A stretch of DNA of 64,000 bases from the NCBI GenBank assembly GCA_004369085.1, contig ML210174.1:1-64000 (forward strand), in the 5' to 3' direction. Shown here one piece after another: positions 36,702-48,375 of the stretch. The notes under the pieces were generated by a model, which searched no databases, had not been told where the DNA came from, and saw nothing but the letters and a program-made list of their open reading frames with translations. The DNA is from Coprinopsis marcescibilis. Taxonomy: Eukaryota; Basidiomycota; Agaricomycetes; Agaricales; Psathyrellaceae. How positions within the stretch are numbered: the first letter of the stretch is position 1; each line of letters begins with the position of its first letter. The translations under genes were made by a program, and so were the position numbers.

Positions 36702-38835
36702 ATGTTTCGCTCAAGCACAAGAAACAATGGCAACAACAACGACCTCGGCGACATAGAATTCAGGCAGCCATTGCTCACAGCGGGGGACAGAGGGAACAGC
36801 GAAACGATCTTTGCCGTCGATGATTCCGACGACGAAAATGATATCCTTGGAGATTTGAATACCCCATATACCGCCAGGACGGAGAACCGGCGTAATGCTC
36901 CTCCAGAAGTGCAGGTCATTGCACCAGCGCTTAGATCCACCATTGCAAGCCGTGAGGCAGGTGGGTGTTCTTATTCTCAACTCCGTATCTTTGTCTTACT
37001 TACTTGACTGGACCTACAGCTTTTGATTTAGATACCGATGAACTCGACGATGTATCTCGCCGACATCTAGATACGCCCATTGGCGAACGCAGTCATTCAG
37101 ATCAACGTATGCCGCTGCTGGTCGGCCTTTTCGATACCGCCAACTCAAGGCGAAGCGTCGACGCCTCACTTCCTCTAAGGGGACTGAACGGAGAAATCGT
37201 TGAGAATGTGGATCTGGAAGAAATGGCTGCCAAACGTACCGCAGGAGGAGGCCTGGTTGACTCGGTGGCCAACATGGCAAACTCAATTCTTGGTGCAGGT
37301 AAGCTCCCTTATCGCGCTTTCTCTCTGTACGTACTAAACGCGGACGTAGGAATTATCGGTATGCTTTCATGACATTCAATTTGAGCAACGACTCTAGCAT
37401 TTATCAGGGTTACCGTACGCGATGCGCCAAGCTGGCCTTCTCACAGGACTTATTTTGCTCGTCATTTTGTGCGGAGTCACAGACTGGACTATTAGATTGA
37501 TTGTTCGCAACGCCAAACTTAGTGGAAGACATTCCTACATCGACATCATGGACCACTGCTTTGGTTCCAGCGGGAGAATCGCGGTTTCGATCTTCCAGTT
37601 TGCCTTCGCCTTTGGCGGTGAGTGGTTTAACCCCGCTCGTGGTATATGCGTTAATTGTGCTTCAGGGATGTGTGCTTTTGGCATCATCATCGGCGATACA
37701 TTACCACACGTTATGCGATCCGTGTTCCCAAACCTTGCAACTACACCTTTCCTCAAAGTCCTCGTCAACCGGCAATTTGTGATCGCAGTCTGCACTTTGT
37801 GCATTTCATATCCCCTCTCTCTGTATCGGGACATCCACAAACTAGCACGAGCATCAGGACTCGCACTCATTGGAATGATTATCATCGTCGTCTCAGTAAC
37901 CATCGAGGGTCCACATGCACCCCCGGAATCCAAAGGAGATCCCAACAAACGATTCACAGTCATCGATAGCGGTATTTTCCAAGCTATCGGTGTGATGAGC
38001 TTTGCTTTCGGTGAGTCTCTATTCAATAACGTATTTCTGGAAGTATTAACAGTCTTAAACTCTAGTCTGTCATCACAATTCCTTGATGATCTACGGCAGT
38101 CTGCGTACACCAACTATGGATCGCTTCGCTAAAGTAACCCATATCTCAACTTTTGCATCTTTAATATGTTGCTTTACATTGGCAAATGCGGGATACCTTA
38201 CCTTTACCGATAAGACCCAAGGAAACATACTGAACAACTTTCCCAACGTGAGCTGTATTTTTAAGTTAAAAGTTCTATAGTGCTAAATCTTCTTATAGAC
38301 CTCGACCCTCATCAACGTTGCGAGATTTTGCTTTGGATTGAATATGTTCACCACTTTACCGCTTGAGCTTTTCGTCTGTCGAGAGGTGAGAGACATTGTC
38401 ATAACTTCAAGGTGTTGTATGTCCTTACCACAAGCATAGGTTATTGAGGATTACTTCTTTTCGCACGAAACCTTCAGCATGCAACGACATCTGCTCTTTA
38501 CTACTGCTATCCTATTTGCGTCCATGACAAGTAAGTACCTTTATTATTCAATATGGAGGCGTTGTATTGACTATGTAACTACAGTTGCTCTAATCACCTG
38601 CGACCTCGGCGTAATGTTGGAAATAACAGGCGGCGTGTCAGCCACAGCTCTCGCCTTTATATTCCCTGCTGCATGTTATTACAAGCTCTTGGGCAAGAAC
38701 ACTCCCTGGCACCATAAATCCAAGCTTCCAGCAGTGATTTGCGTCGCTTTCGGCGTCTCAGTCATGTCCATCTCACTCTTTCTAGCGCTTGCAAAAGTAT
38801 GGACAACGGAAGGGACTGCAAAATTATGCGTGTAG
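36702..38835 (+). CDS. AVT-type (AAAP/SLC38 family) amino acid transporter
   Basis: A membrane transporter of the amino acid/auxin permease family, most like vacuolar AVT proteins and SLC38. The first 140 residues or so are hydrophilic and acidic (IFAVDDSDDENDILGDL). The transport domain starts at the family hallmark GGGLVDSVANMANSILGAGI followed by GLPYAMRQAGLLTGLI. About ten further hydrophobic segments follow, including SYIDIMDHCFG, IAVSIFQFAFAFGG, MCAFGIIIGDTLP, YPLSLYRDIHKLARAS, IGVMSFAFVCHHNS and ISTFASLICCFTLAN. The end is LFLALAKVWTTEG and AKLCV, stop at 38833-38835. The ATG at 36702 is the first in the frame with a plausible context. Several short introns, including an in-frame 48-nt one (37618-37665). 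Likely moves neutral or basic amino acids across the vacuolar membrane. The substrate is inferred from family only. Confidence 0.9.
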
Positions 38836-38888
38836 TTAAATAATCTATCTAGATCAGCTAGCTATTCATAATGGATGTACGATTATAA

Positions 38889-40767
38889 TCAATGGACTGC
38901 TGTCGCTTCCTGAAGATGAAGAACGCTTTCGATTGATTCGAGTCTCGCTCCCTTGGCAAGACTCTCTTTCGCGGACAAGGGCGAAACGTTCAGCTCTGTA
39001 TACCTTGACCACCAGTATTCAACGCGTTCCAAAGGGCTTTGGTCTGGTGCACAGCTGACAGGGTCGCAGACAAGAAGCCAAACCGCATCGTATCCTCCAG
39101 CTGAAGAAGAAGCGTCAATCAGTGCGACCTGCGCAGTATAAACCAAGGACAGACCTCCAGGGACGCCACCGCCGATGACACCAGCTTGACCGACACACGA
39201 GTTCAGCAACCTGGTTTGTTCAGGGGGTTCGATGGGAACCCCAGAAAGGTTGCCCATCTGCCTCATCTTGTCTCGAATGTGCTATCATTTGTTGAGCAAG
39301 AGAGAGAAATATATAGAGGGGCTAACTTGCCTCGGATGTGCAGTGAGCTTCGTAGAATGTCGCGGTGATAGGTTGTTCTTTGACAGGCTGCCATGGATTA
39401 GCTTCCCACTAGTGTTTAATTGGTAACATGATCGGTAAATTCGTTATATGGGACCACAGTTACCTGGACTGGCTGCAGAGTCGAGATGTACTTGACGGCG
39501 TTGGCATAGTTCTGTGGGTCATCATCGTAGAGCTTCCCAAGGTGCAGCAGGCTCTGAGCAAGAGATTGGTTGAGTTGATCCAGTTCCTTCCATAGCGCGT
39601 TCGCTTTTACGATTTCGATCAATAAACGTAATTACGTTGAGGTGCAGGGTAGGGACAAACCTTCAGCACTCTTTTCCTTACGCCATTTGAGGACCTTTCC
39701 AACTAAGGATGGGGTATCGCTTCCAGCATCTACGTCAGCGAGCATGATGCGGGTCAGGGGAGGAAGCTTGAAGGGTGCAATTCTATAGTCCCATGCTGCA
39801 TTCGAGGGAGAGAGTGTGGGCAGAAGCTTCAGATTTGACTGAAAAGGTTAGTCATTATTGAGATATTTTCGCAGAATAAAGGGAAAGCCACCGACGTCGT
39901 TGTCGTTCATGAGATCCTGGATGACCTTGGGGTCGAAACGAGTGTACAGGTGGCTTCCGAATACAGCTGCCGCGACATCAAACCCACTACCAACTTTCCC
40001 TTGAGCCTGGCAATGGACGTATTGGGCGAGGTTGTGTGCCAACCGTCTCTCTTGGCTGTCGTCGTTACCCAAAGATGATTCAGGGATTACGGAAAGGTGA
40101 ACAAGGAGGGCCGAGGTGAGTGAAGTAATAAGCGCGGCGGAAGAACCGAGTCCAGTCTTGTGAACATCAGAAATTCTAACATTGGTTGCGCTGAACGGAG
40201 TAATTTGCTCCAGAGACTGCAAGGTCCGTGGAAGGCCCAGAGATTCTAGCTGAAGTAGTAACGGCATAGATTAGCACACATTCCACACTAAGAGATATCT
40301 ACCAACCTTGGACCTCTGGGAGTAAAAGTCGTTGTCGCCCACGATCGCAATATCCAGGCCATTCTGAAGGGCAGAAGCAATAGACGCGGTTCCTTTGGCC
40401 TCGACCGCGAGCGTGATAGTCTTTTGCAGAGCTAGATGAACAAATTTGTTCGCCCCATTGCTGAGCAGAGCCAAAGATGAGTGAACATGATCGACGCGGA
40501 AGTGGTACGATGGTCGTACTTGGCGGTGGAAGCCTGAACTTGTACGCCAACGTTGTTCAGCGAAACACCATACTCCCAAATAGCCTCCAAAAATTGTGGT
40601 GACCTGACGCGTATCGTGTTTCGATTTGGAGGCGACTGGTCGCGTATGACGGTGTAGAATCGAGACGATGTGGACACAACAGTGCCCGAGAAAGCAGGAT
40701 CGAGGACGAGATATCCACCAGCAATGAGGACCTTTCCAGGGGCGGAGACTACAGTGTTCCGGGACAT
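38889..40767 (-). CDS. ERG8: Phosphomevalonate kinase (ERG8), GHMP kinase family
   Basis: Phosphorylates mevalonate 5-phosphate in the mevalonate pathway that feeds ergosterol, dolichol and prenyl groups. It starts MSRNTVVSAPGKVLIAGGYL, the family's N-terminal motif. IAIVGDNDFYSQ and the ATP-binding GHMP motif KTGLGSSAALITSLTSALL follow, then GKVGSGFDVAAAVFGS. The C-terminal part has IMLADVDAGSDTPSLVGKV and, across a 54-nt intron at 39101-39154, the glycine motif GVIGGGVPGAGGYDAVW. The protein ends HLQEATAVH at 38889. At least six introns. The stop codon lies only 53 bases from the convergent transporter gene. Motifs needed for activity are all visible. Confidence 0.94.
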
Positions 40768-41038
40768 AATGAGAAGAAGTCGGAAAGGAAGGATAAATGG
40801 TCTCTACCTGAGGTTGGGAGTTTTATACTCTCTCCCAACTCAGCGTCGAAATTCCTCACTGATCGTGGATCAGGTTACTCTTCCTCCTTGGCTTACTAAC
40901 CGTTGCTACTAATATTCCAAACCACCGCGGCGGATTCTTATGCGTATGCTCTGAAAATGAATAACTCCAGAATCCCACTGGAAATAGCCTATCGGTATTT
41001 GCAGATCATACATAGCTAATTTCGAATGCATCAAAATT
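40768..41038. promoter_or_regulatory. ERG8 promoter / HEM15 3' region
   Basis: About 270 bases lie between the ERG8 start and the HEM15 stop, both genes on the minus strand. No sterol-responsive or other motif is clear enough to call. Confidence 0.4.
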
Positions 41039-42428
41039 TCACCCTCCCCGAGCAAACCACTCTTTGCTGTGTCCACATGTCGCATTTGTGCATCCTGGAC
41101 ACCTAAGTCCCAACTGCACGCTCGCTGGAGATTGCCCTGACCCCGTGCAGCGTAAATGTTCTGCCGCAATATCTGCCAGCGCCCGAATGAACACCGGCGA
41201 ATCGTTCAGCGACTCGGCTCTGTAAACTTCCATGCCCAACTAAAAAGTTGACAAGGTTCAGAAGACTGGTTCGAGACAGGGGGATTCATCAGAGTCCCGA
41301 GAAAAACAGCCTACCTCTTTGGCTTCTTTGCCATACTCCAGGTCTAGTTCGTACAGAGTTTCGATGTGGTCGCTGGTAAAAGCAATCGGGACAAGTACGA
41401 CGCGGTTCTTCCCTAGCCGCGCGAGACCCTTGAGTGCGTCGCTGGTCTGAGGTCCCATCCAGGCTGAAGGCCCGACTTGCGATTGCCAAACCAGTCGGTA
41501 TGGGTTTGCATATCCCAAGCGTTGCATCACGGCCGCAACAGAAGCTGAGACTTCAAGTATATACGGATCTCCGCGGTTAACCACTGACATCGGTAGAGAG
41601 TGTGCTGAAAACAGCAATACTGCGTCTGACCGGGATTCAGGTGGGAACTTGGCTAGTGCTGCCTCGATGTTTTGCGCGACTGCCTGTAAAAAGAACGGGC
41701 CACGGATTTCATACGTGGTTCATAAAGTTAAAAGCTAGAACACAAACCTCGATGAAGCCAGGATGGGTACCCCATCGATCTATTACGCTCCACTTGATAT
41801 TACCCATTTCGCCAGCCTTCCCCCGTCTATACAGTTCGTTCAAGCTGCTTCCGGTGGTGCTGCAACTGTACTGCGGGTATTGTGTGAACGCGACAGCCCT
41901 TTGGACACCGTCTTCTTTGAGCTGTCGGGCAGTAGCCTCGGTAAGAGGCTGCGCGTATCGAAAGGCAACATACGCTTTGTGAGGCGCAGTCTCTGGATGC
42001 AGCTCGTCGAGAAGTTTGGCCATTCCCTCGCCTTGGAGTTGGGTATACTGCAGAATTGGTGAACCGCCACCAATGGCGGCGTATTGCTCTTCAATTTGAG
42101 GAGTCCTTCTGCGAGCGATGACCGGGGCTAAGAAACGTTGGAAGGGCAACGGAATGAGATCTCCGTCAAGGAACAGGTTTTTGAGGAAGTCGTGTGTTTC
42201 CGCAACGGTCGATGGTCCTCCCATATTCAACATTACGACGGCTGTCACCAGAGTTACAGATGTCGGCACACATTTTAAAGGACAAGGATGCTACCTGTTG
42301 GACTGAGAATTCTCGGTTAATATTGTAAACGTGTAGAGTTTACATGGCGCTTGCCTTTTGTTTGCTGCTGTAGAAGCAGAGCGGACAAGTTGCGGTGTGC
42401 ATTGTCGGGCGACCCTGGCAAACAGCAT
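41039..42428 (-). CDS. HEM15: Ferrochelatase (HEM15) with mitochondrial presequence
   Basis: Inserts ferrous iron into protoporphyrin IX, the last step of haem synthesis, at the mitochondrial inner membrane. The conserved part starts [11 protein letters not shown] and goes on with [21 protein letters not shown] and [16 protein letters not shown]. Later come [18 protein letters not shown], where the catalytic His lies, and [19 protein letters not shown]. The C-terminal Cys set that ligates a 2Fe-2S cluster is present ([19 protein letters not shown]). Stop at 41039. I place the start at 42428 in an 85-base first exon (42344-42428) that reads [20 protein letters not shown], an Arg/Ser-rich leader typical of mitochondrial targeting. 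It joins, through an intron at 42242-42343, to VVMLN in frame. That join is inferred. The GTG codons inside the intron are not starts. Confidence 0.9.
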
Positions 42429-43229
42429 CACAATTCGACAAGAGGGGAAATAAAAGGGAGTCTATGTACGGAGTATAAAGTCAGATTAAAGGAAAGAGCA
42501 GAGATTACGAGTGGACAGCAGAATGAAGTATAAATACGAGGTAACGTTTAACTTTGGACAGTGCCAAGCCCTCGATCCAGTGCTGTTGGCTGAGCTGGAT
42601 CGGGTTGCGGAGTGTGTGAACTGATACCTGATGTGGACCGGCATCACTCGGCATGGCCTTTCCTGCTATCTCATTGCACGTTGAAGTCGGTGCAAAACCA
42701 AAACAACTTTTCTAATGCTTGTTGCAAGCAAGACCGCCCGCATTATACAGTACCAGGTGAAGCTACTCTAAACAAGAGTCCTGAAGACCCTCAGCCTCCA
42801 ATCGCGTATCTGTCATTTCGCAGCAATCACACGTTAATCGGCTAATGAGAATTACGAGGCGGGAGACCGGTAACTCTGAAACCCTGCGGTTCGACTGCGG
42901 GGAGAAACAGAAGACGTGTCGGCGACGTATCATGTTGGTACAAATCTGGATCTCATTTCCCCGGCTACTGGGGCACACCGTCGCGAGGAGAGCCGACTGC
43001 CGATATTTTAGGACATAGCTACAAATATTGCACAGGCGAACTTTGTGGTTTGCAGGACGCCTTGGGTGTCGCTGAAAATTTTCTGAGGTTCATTAGAGGC
43101 TTCAGGACATGGTGGTGGTAGGAGGCAAAGAGTCGGTGTTTGGTACAAACGGCCGTGCACAACAGCTGGTGCCAAGCATTGTTTATCGCTGAGGCTTTCT
43201 CGCAGGGACCACCGCGACACGGTCATACC
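42429..43229. promoter_or_regulatory. Divergent intergenic region of HEM15 and LSM2
   Basis: Eight hundred bases lie between two divergent start codons. They must contain both promoters. A minus-strand frame at 43008-43226 and short plus-strand frames resemble nothing I know and have no splice-extended continuation. No other element is visible. Confidence 0.45.
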
Positions 43230-43742
43230 ATGGTATGTTTACTGTGTTCTTCCAAGGATCCAGACTCATGACGCAAGCATTCAGCTCATTTTCTCGGTGT
43301 TCAAGACGTTGACCGACCAGACAGTGACGGTCGAGCTCAAGAATGACCTGATGATCACTGGCGTGCTCAAGTCTGTGGACCAGTCAGTTTCCACGTTACT
43401 GCCATGTTGCTTCTATTGAATTCGCTTGAAAAGGTTCCTAAACATCCGTTTGGATAACATTACGGTCTCCGATGAGACCCAGCACCCGCACATGGTGAGT
43501 CGACATTCATTATGTTCGCCCTGTCCTCCATCCTCACAATCTCTCCACAAAGATGGCTGTCAAGAACTGCTTTATCCGAGGATCGGTGGTCCGTTACGTC
43601 CAGCTTCCCGCTGAACACGTTGACACGCAATTGCTTGAGGACGCCACGCGCAGAGGTTCGTACAAACCCTTCCAATAGAAACGTCATTCCAGGCTTACAC
43701 CGTGCTTCAATTACAGAGGCCGCGACCCAAGGAAAGCGATAG
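43230..43742 (+). CDS. LSM2: U6 snRNA-associated Sm-like protein LSM2
   Basis: A subunit of the Lsm1-7 (cytoplasmic mRNA decay) and Lsm2-8 (nuclear U6 snRNP) rings. The reading is LIFSVFKTLTDQTVTVELKN, the Sm1 motif DLMITGVLKSVDQ, then FLNIRLDNITVSD and the Sm2 part KNCFIRGSVVRYVQLP with EHVDTQLLED, ending ATQGKR at 43740-43742. Length is about 96 residues, as in other species. The family begins with Met-Leu; the only way to reach it is a first exon that contains just the ATG at 43230-43232, directly followed by the donor gtatgt and joined to the exon at 43285. Further introns separate SVDQ from FLNI, PHM from MAVKN, and the last seven or so codons. Confidence 0.93.
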
Positions 43743-44214
43743 TGGATATTAGAACTAGAAGGCTCAAACATTTGTCAACGTTCTACGGTATGACGCACTT
43801 CTGCTGCGCGCCTGGCGCAAAACGTCGAGTTCCAGTGAGGAAGACAACACATTCGTCATACACATTCGTCATAGACCTGGTCACGGTGCTTCCAGGTACA
43901 GTGGGATTGGTGTACATTAAGTATCTTCAACTCTGCTCCAATTGTATTGTTTTGCAAGGGGAAACCCCACAAATCCTCACCAGTGAGAGACCCAAGAGCC
44001 CAAACACGTTGTTGATAGCCCATGGAAATAGACTCGTCTTCGGCTTTAATATGTCGGGATCCAGCGAATTCCCGGTGAAACCGAACATACGAGGTCAAAT
44101 TCTCTTTGAGCAGCTGACCTTCGATCGCCTTTGATCATCGCCGATGTGGGGGAAAGGGATGCAACAAGTTGTGGGCGGTGGGCTGGAGCCACAAGTCTGT
44201 TCTATTTCTGTCCT
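43743..44214. other. Convergent 3' region between LSM2 and the WDR83-like gene
   Basis: About 470 bases lie between two convergent stops. A plus-strand frame is open from 43742 to 44134 directly after the LSM2 stop, but it has no recognisable features. A 13-base direct repeat (acacattcgtcat) occurs twice in tandem at 43847-43872. Likely 3' UTR sequence of both genes. Confidence 0.5.
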
Positions 44215-45424
44215 CTATTCAGATGGATCTGGAGATGAAGTCTTCCAGATTTTAGCCGTCCCGTCACCACTGCAGGTCAAGAGCTCGTTGGGATCGGTGG
44301 GGTGATGTTCCGTCCATGTTATGACTTTGTGATGCGCTTTTGGTGGAGGGTTGGGGGGTATTATCTTTGCCTATTGTGCCTCAGAGCGTTGTACCCATGA
44401 GTCCGCTTGGAAGACTTACGTCAAGAAGGTCCCAGTCCCAGACGAAGCCCTTTTCATCTCCACAAAGAACGCTGGCCTCGCCGTACCCAAAACAAGCACG
44501 ACATCGATACGATTCGTTGGTATGTCCCGAAAAGTCGTTGAGCATTTTGCCCGTCGCCATGTCCATAAGGCGTATGTGGTTATCCAGGGTCGTGACAAGG
44601 TATGTCGTTGAGTCCTGTGTTGGTACGACAGATGTCACCGGATCTAATGCTTCGTGTTATGAGATATTAAACACCGAGTCGATAACGGGACGCACGCCCT
44701 ATGAAGTCGGAGCGCAGTTGCCCTTTTCGAAGGTCATAAGTTCTAACATGGCCGTCGACGGATCCGGCAATGATGTAGGTCTGTCCCACATACAGGGTCT
44801 GCACCGTATCTCGGGCTTCTTCAAGGGTTTGGATGGGTTGGCGTGACTGAGCTCTGTTTTCAAACCGTCAGGGCTAAGCTCGGTGAGAGTACGGAGAGCG
44901 GACCTACCTGAGGTCCCAAAGTCGAACGGTAGAGTCATGGGAGCCTAATCCTAGGTTGAGTATCGTCTGTCCGGATCTTCATGTAAGGCATTTACCGCTT
45001 GCGATGACGCTTGCATCTTCATTGAATTCGACTGTCTGGACCTTGGTCATATGTCCACCCAGTCGGCGGGTCGTCATACCAGTAGCGACGTCCCAAACGA
45101 ACACAGATCGGTCGCCCCCAGAGGACCCAAACTTGGCATTATCATGGGCTCTGGATAAGTGTAATCGTAAGTGCTGAGTTGCAGTTAAGAGTGCACTAAT
45201 ACATACACGGTTATTGACAAGACTTCGTAGCCATGAGCAGCGAAAGTCTTGATTTCGGTGCCTGAATTGGCGTTCCATAGACGGATTGTCCGATCTTGAC
45301 CACCCGTCAGGACATACTTGGCTGCTCCTTTCGCATATCTGGCTACATTTACAGCGCCTTTGTGGCCTTTGTATTCGACGTGAAGATCCCGAGAAATTGG
45401 TTGTGGTCCGCGAGAGGGTGCCAT
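44215..45424 (-). CDS. WD40 repeat protein of the WDR83/MORG1 type
   Basis: A single-domain WD40 beta-propeller of about 330 residues. It starts MAPSRGPQPISRDLHVEYKG and runs through repeats such as YVLTGGQDRTIRLWNANSG, IKTFAAHGYEVLSI and SSGGDRSVFVWDVATG. Further repeats are SHDSTVRLWDLR, VVPTQDSTTYLVTTLDNH and FVWDWDLLD, and the last is LTCSGDGTAKIWKTSSPDP, with stop at 44215-44217. The HGYEVLSI and GGDRSVFVWDVATG signatures match the MORG1/WDR83 group, which has been linked to MAPK scaffolding and to the spliceosome. The function here is inferred from the family. The start is the ATG at 45422-45424; the frame extends upstream only to a GTG. About six introns. Divergent from the F-box gene with 163 bases between starts. 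Confidence 0.85.
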
Positions 45425-45587
45425 GGTCGTCGACGTCACTGAACAAGCCTGAATTGACGGTGTTTATTAGTCATCGTCATGGAAATCAATATTGAAGGTC
45501 CGGAGCTTTCTGACCCTTCACCTCTTCACTCGGTCACATCTGGCTGCACAAGATCCTTAACTGAATTACACTTAAATAACCTTCGTC

Positions 45588-47391
45588 ATGTCCAAGCATG
45601 AGCTTTCTCCGGCTCCTTTACCACCAGCCAAGCGGGCAAGAGCTCTGAGCGGTTCCGCCAGTAGCAGCGGGGTTTCCCGTCTTCTCACTTTCGACAACTC
45701 CATTTACGACGAGCTCGTGCTATGTATTTTCTCGCATCTCTCTTGGGTTGACCTTTGTGCAGCACAGGCAACCAGCAGAAACTGGGCTAGGCTTGCATCG
45801 GATAACGCACTATGGAGGGAGCAATATCTTCTCGTGTTTGGCCGGACGAGGCTTCGCGGAACGCGGGGTTTCATTCCGCGCTCGGATGGTAGGGAAACCA
45901 AACCATTACCGGGGAGAGCCAAGGGTCAAGAATACAAGGATTGGAAATGGATGTTTAGAATATCGTCCAATTGGAAGAATGGTATGTCGCCTAAAGCACC
46001 TTTATTTCGCCGAGAACAGATTAACTCTCATTTCAGGCCGGTGTCTCGTAGAGAACATTCCACCTCCAATCAGCCCTAGGCCTGCTTTGCATGCTTTGGA
46101 GCAATCGTATCAAACCCATCTTCTTATGGCTGGGCCTCTCACTGTCGTCGCCTCGTCACAACCAACAACGACACCTGAACTGGTTGTAACAGGATTTGTT
46201 GACGGCAGAACGTGCAAGATACCTTGTCAGTCGATCGACAGTGGAACTTATTCAGAATCACATATCACTACACTGGCGCTTGATCAGTCTCCGCCCGCGT
46301 CAGGCTCCACAATTCGCGTAGCTGCGGTACTATCGACTGGCGAAATTGCTGTTCACGCGTTCAACCATTCCTCACCTGAAGATCATACTTGCTTCCTAAG
46401 ATACAAGCCCTCAACCAACAGTCCACGGACGGCACCCATCGTCAACGCAGTATACCATCATCCTCTCCTGATAACCCTGTCCCAAACGTTCACCCTATCC
46501 CTCTACGACCTCTCCTATGGTGCTTTCCGAACAACCCAAAGCCTGACATCGTTCACCTCCTTTCCTCCGACTTCTTTAGTGTTATCCACTCCAACCTCAA
46601 CCACTTATAAGCTCGTGGTAGCTTATGCCATACCAGTTTATCCCGCGCACTGGTCCGTTGGTGCTACGGAACTTATCATTTCTTCCCGTTCCATTCAGCA
46701 ACCACAGTCGACCACGACATCCGCATTCGGCATTTCCCCAGAAGCGCGTTTCTCGCAGAATGCTTCGATGACGGTCCAAAGTACTCGCACAATTCGCTCA
46801 ATCGATGTCCCTCAAGGTTGGATTGATGAACGAAAGCTGCGTGCTATGCGTGAACAATGGGGAAGGAAGGTATCCCAAATAGCGGACACTCAAACGGACG
46901 GCAAATGGGTGGTACTTGCACCAAGTGACAGAGTACCGTATCTTGCCGGATACACCACACCTCATGCTTCACCTATGCCTTCGACGTCGACCTCAGCACC
47001 AAGTTCTACCAACCGCCAGCCTTTGGAGTTAATGAAAGCGTCACCAATGCAATCTGAAACTGGTCTGCAACTTTATCGCTTAACCTTACCTCCTCAAACA
47101 AATTCGATTTCGCAATCACCACCGAAATTGACCTTTGTGCGAACACTCCACGGACAGTCTGGTCCTGTGTCTGCACTAGCGCTGGCAGACGGCCGATGCG
47201 TGAGCCTTGCTCACAATGGCAGCATCTGGGTCTGGGATCTCGAAAATGGGTCCGGTGCTGAGGTTGCGGCGCGCGATGAACCCGCGATAGGAATTCATTC
47301 GGTACCAGTGAAAGGGTCTGTTGTCTTTGATGAAAGACGGATCATATCTGCCCTTGCGGGCAAGGTTGTCGTTCGCAGGTTCGATATCTGA
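45588..47391 (+). CDS. F-box protein with a propeller-like C-terminal region
   Basis: A two-exon gene of about 580 residues. After a Pro/Ser-rich start (MSKHELSPAPLPPAKRARAL) the F-box lies at about residues 38-85: YDELVLCIFSHLSWVDLCAA and SRNWARLASDNALWREQYLL. It should bind Skp1 and recruit targets to an SCF ubiquitin ligase. The exon join at about 45981/46036 gives NWKNGRCLVEN. The rest contains beta-rich repeats that look like a degenerate WD40 propeller, the best being RTLHGQSGPVSALALADGRC with SLAHNGSIWVWDLENGSG near the end, and VVVRRFDI at the stop (47389-47391). The target is unknown. A low-complexity Ser/Thr/Pro stretch interrupts the propeller around 46990-47050. Confidence 0.8.
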
Positions 47392-48375
47392 TACTCTTAG
47401 TCCATGGTCTCCACGTCCCGCACCTCGTCCCTCGGTCATTTGGCTGGTTGTCGTTCTCGATTAGGAAGGTTAGCCCTCCTTATCGTCCCATCGGGCGAAC
47501 TATTTCTCTGATCAAAGGTCCCAGATGGCAACTTGTATTATACCACTCGTGTATGTATAGAATCCCCAGTTACGACATGTTCACTTAGATAAACCACACG
47601 TGTTGTTCCCCACATGGTCATGCGACCAGATTCAACAAGTCTTTGACTGAAACCACCACGCTCGAGCTACTTTGAAGCGGGACACTGTGGCCCTGAATCC
47701 TTTAAAACCTAATCAACGATACAGGATATTGTCCTGGCACATTCGTAACGAGCTTGTTCTTCAGTTGGATTGGGGGGCAAAGGCCTCATTCGTCAATGTT
47801 GACGCCATGGTTTCTCCGAATCAAGGTAGAACGCTTCGGAACTTCAATAGGCAAGTCGCGCCCTACAAGTTGGCGCCCGTTGACTCCTCCCACTCAAATC
47901 GCCACTCGTGATAATGAATCTTCCCCCTGCATCCTCATGTCGCTTCCTCAGTGTCTAAAGGAGCAAGATCCGTGGAACGAGTATCAATGGAGGTACGTCA
48001 TTGCACGATATTGCGGCGCGAGTGACCTTACTCAGCCTCGATTTAGACTATTGCTTGCATGATACAACTCAGCGTGCTGAACTGTCGGGTTCGACATACC
48101 CTTTACGCTCATGCTATTTTCGCTTGCACCTATCAAGAATAATTTCCGCGAAGCAGACCTGACTAGATCCTCTATCTGAGTCTATCTGAATCCAATGGAC
48201 GGATCGACCCGTGGCAAACCGAACTCGATGCAGCACACCACAGATACGTGAAGACAGCGGGACGAGGGGATCTATAAAATATGACAAACTTGTCCTCCCT
48301 TAAGTTCGCTGCCCCATACCCTCCGATAGTCCGGACTCCTCTCTCACAACACTTTGGTCTTCGCCGCTGTAAACG
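47392..48375. other. Intergenic region between F-box and velvet genes
   Basis: About 980 bases on the upstream side of the velvet factor gene. Two overlapping short frames (47672-48062) have no conserved features. The region presumably holds the F-box gene 3' UTR and the velvet gene promoter and leader. Confidence 0.5.

Noticed and set aside
37535..38113. 192-codon minus-strand open frame
   Set aside because: It is fully antisense to the membrane domain of the AVT-like transporter.
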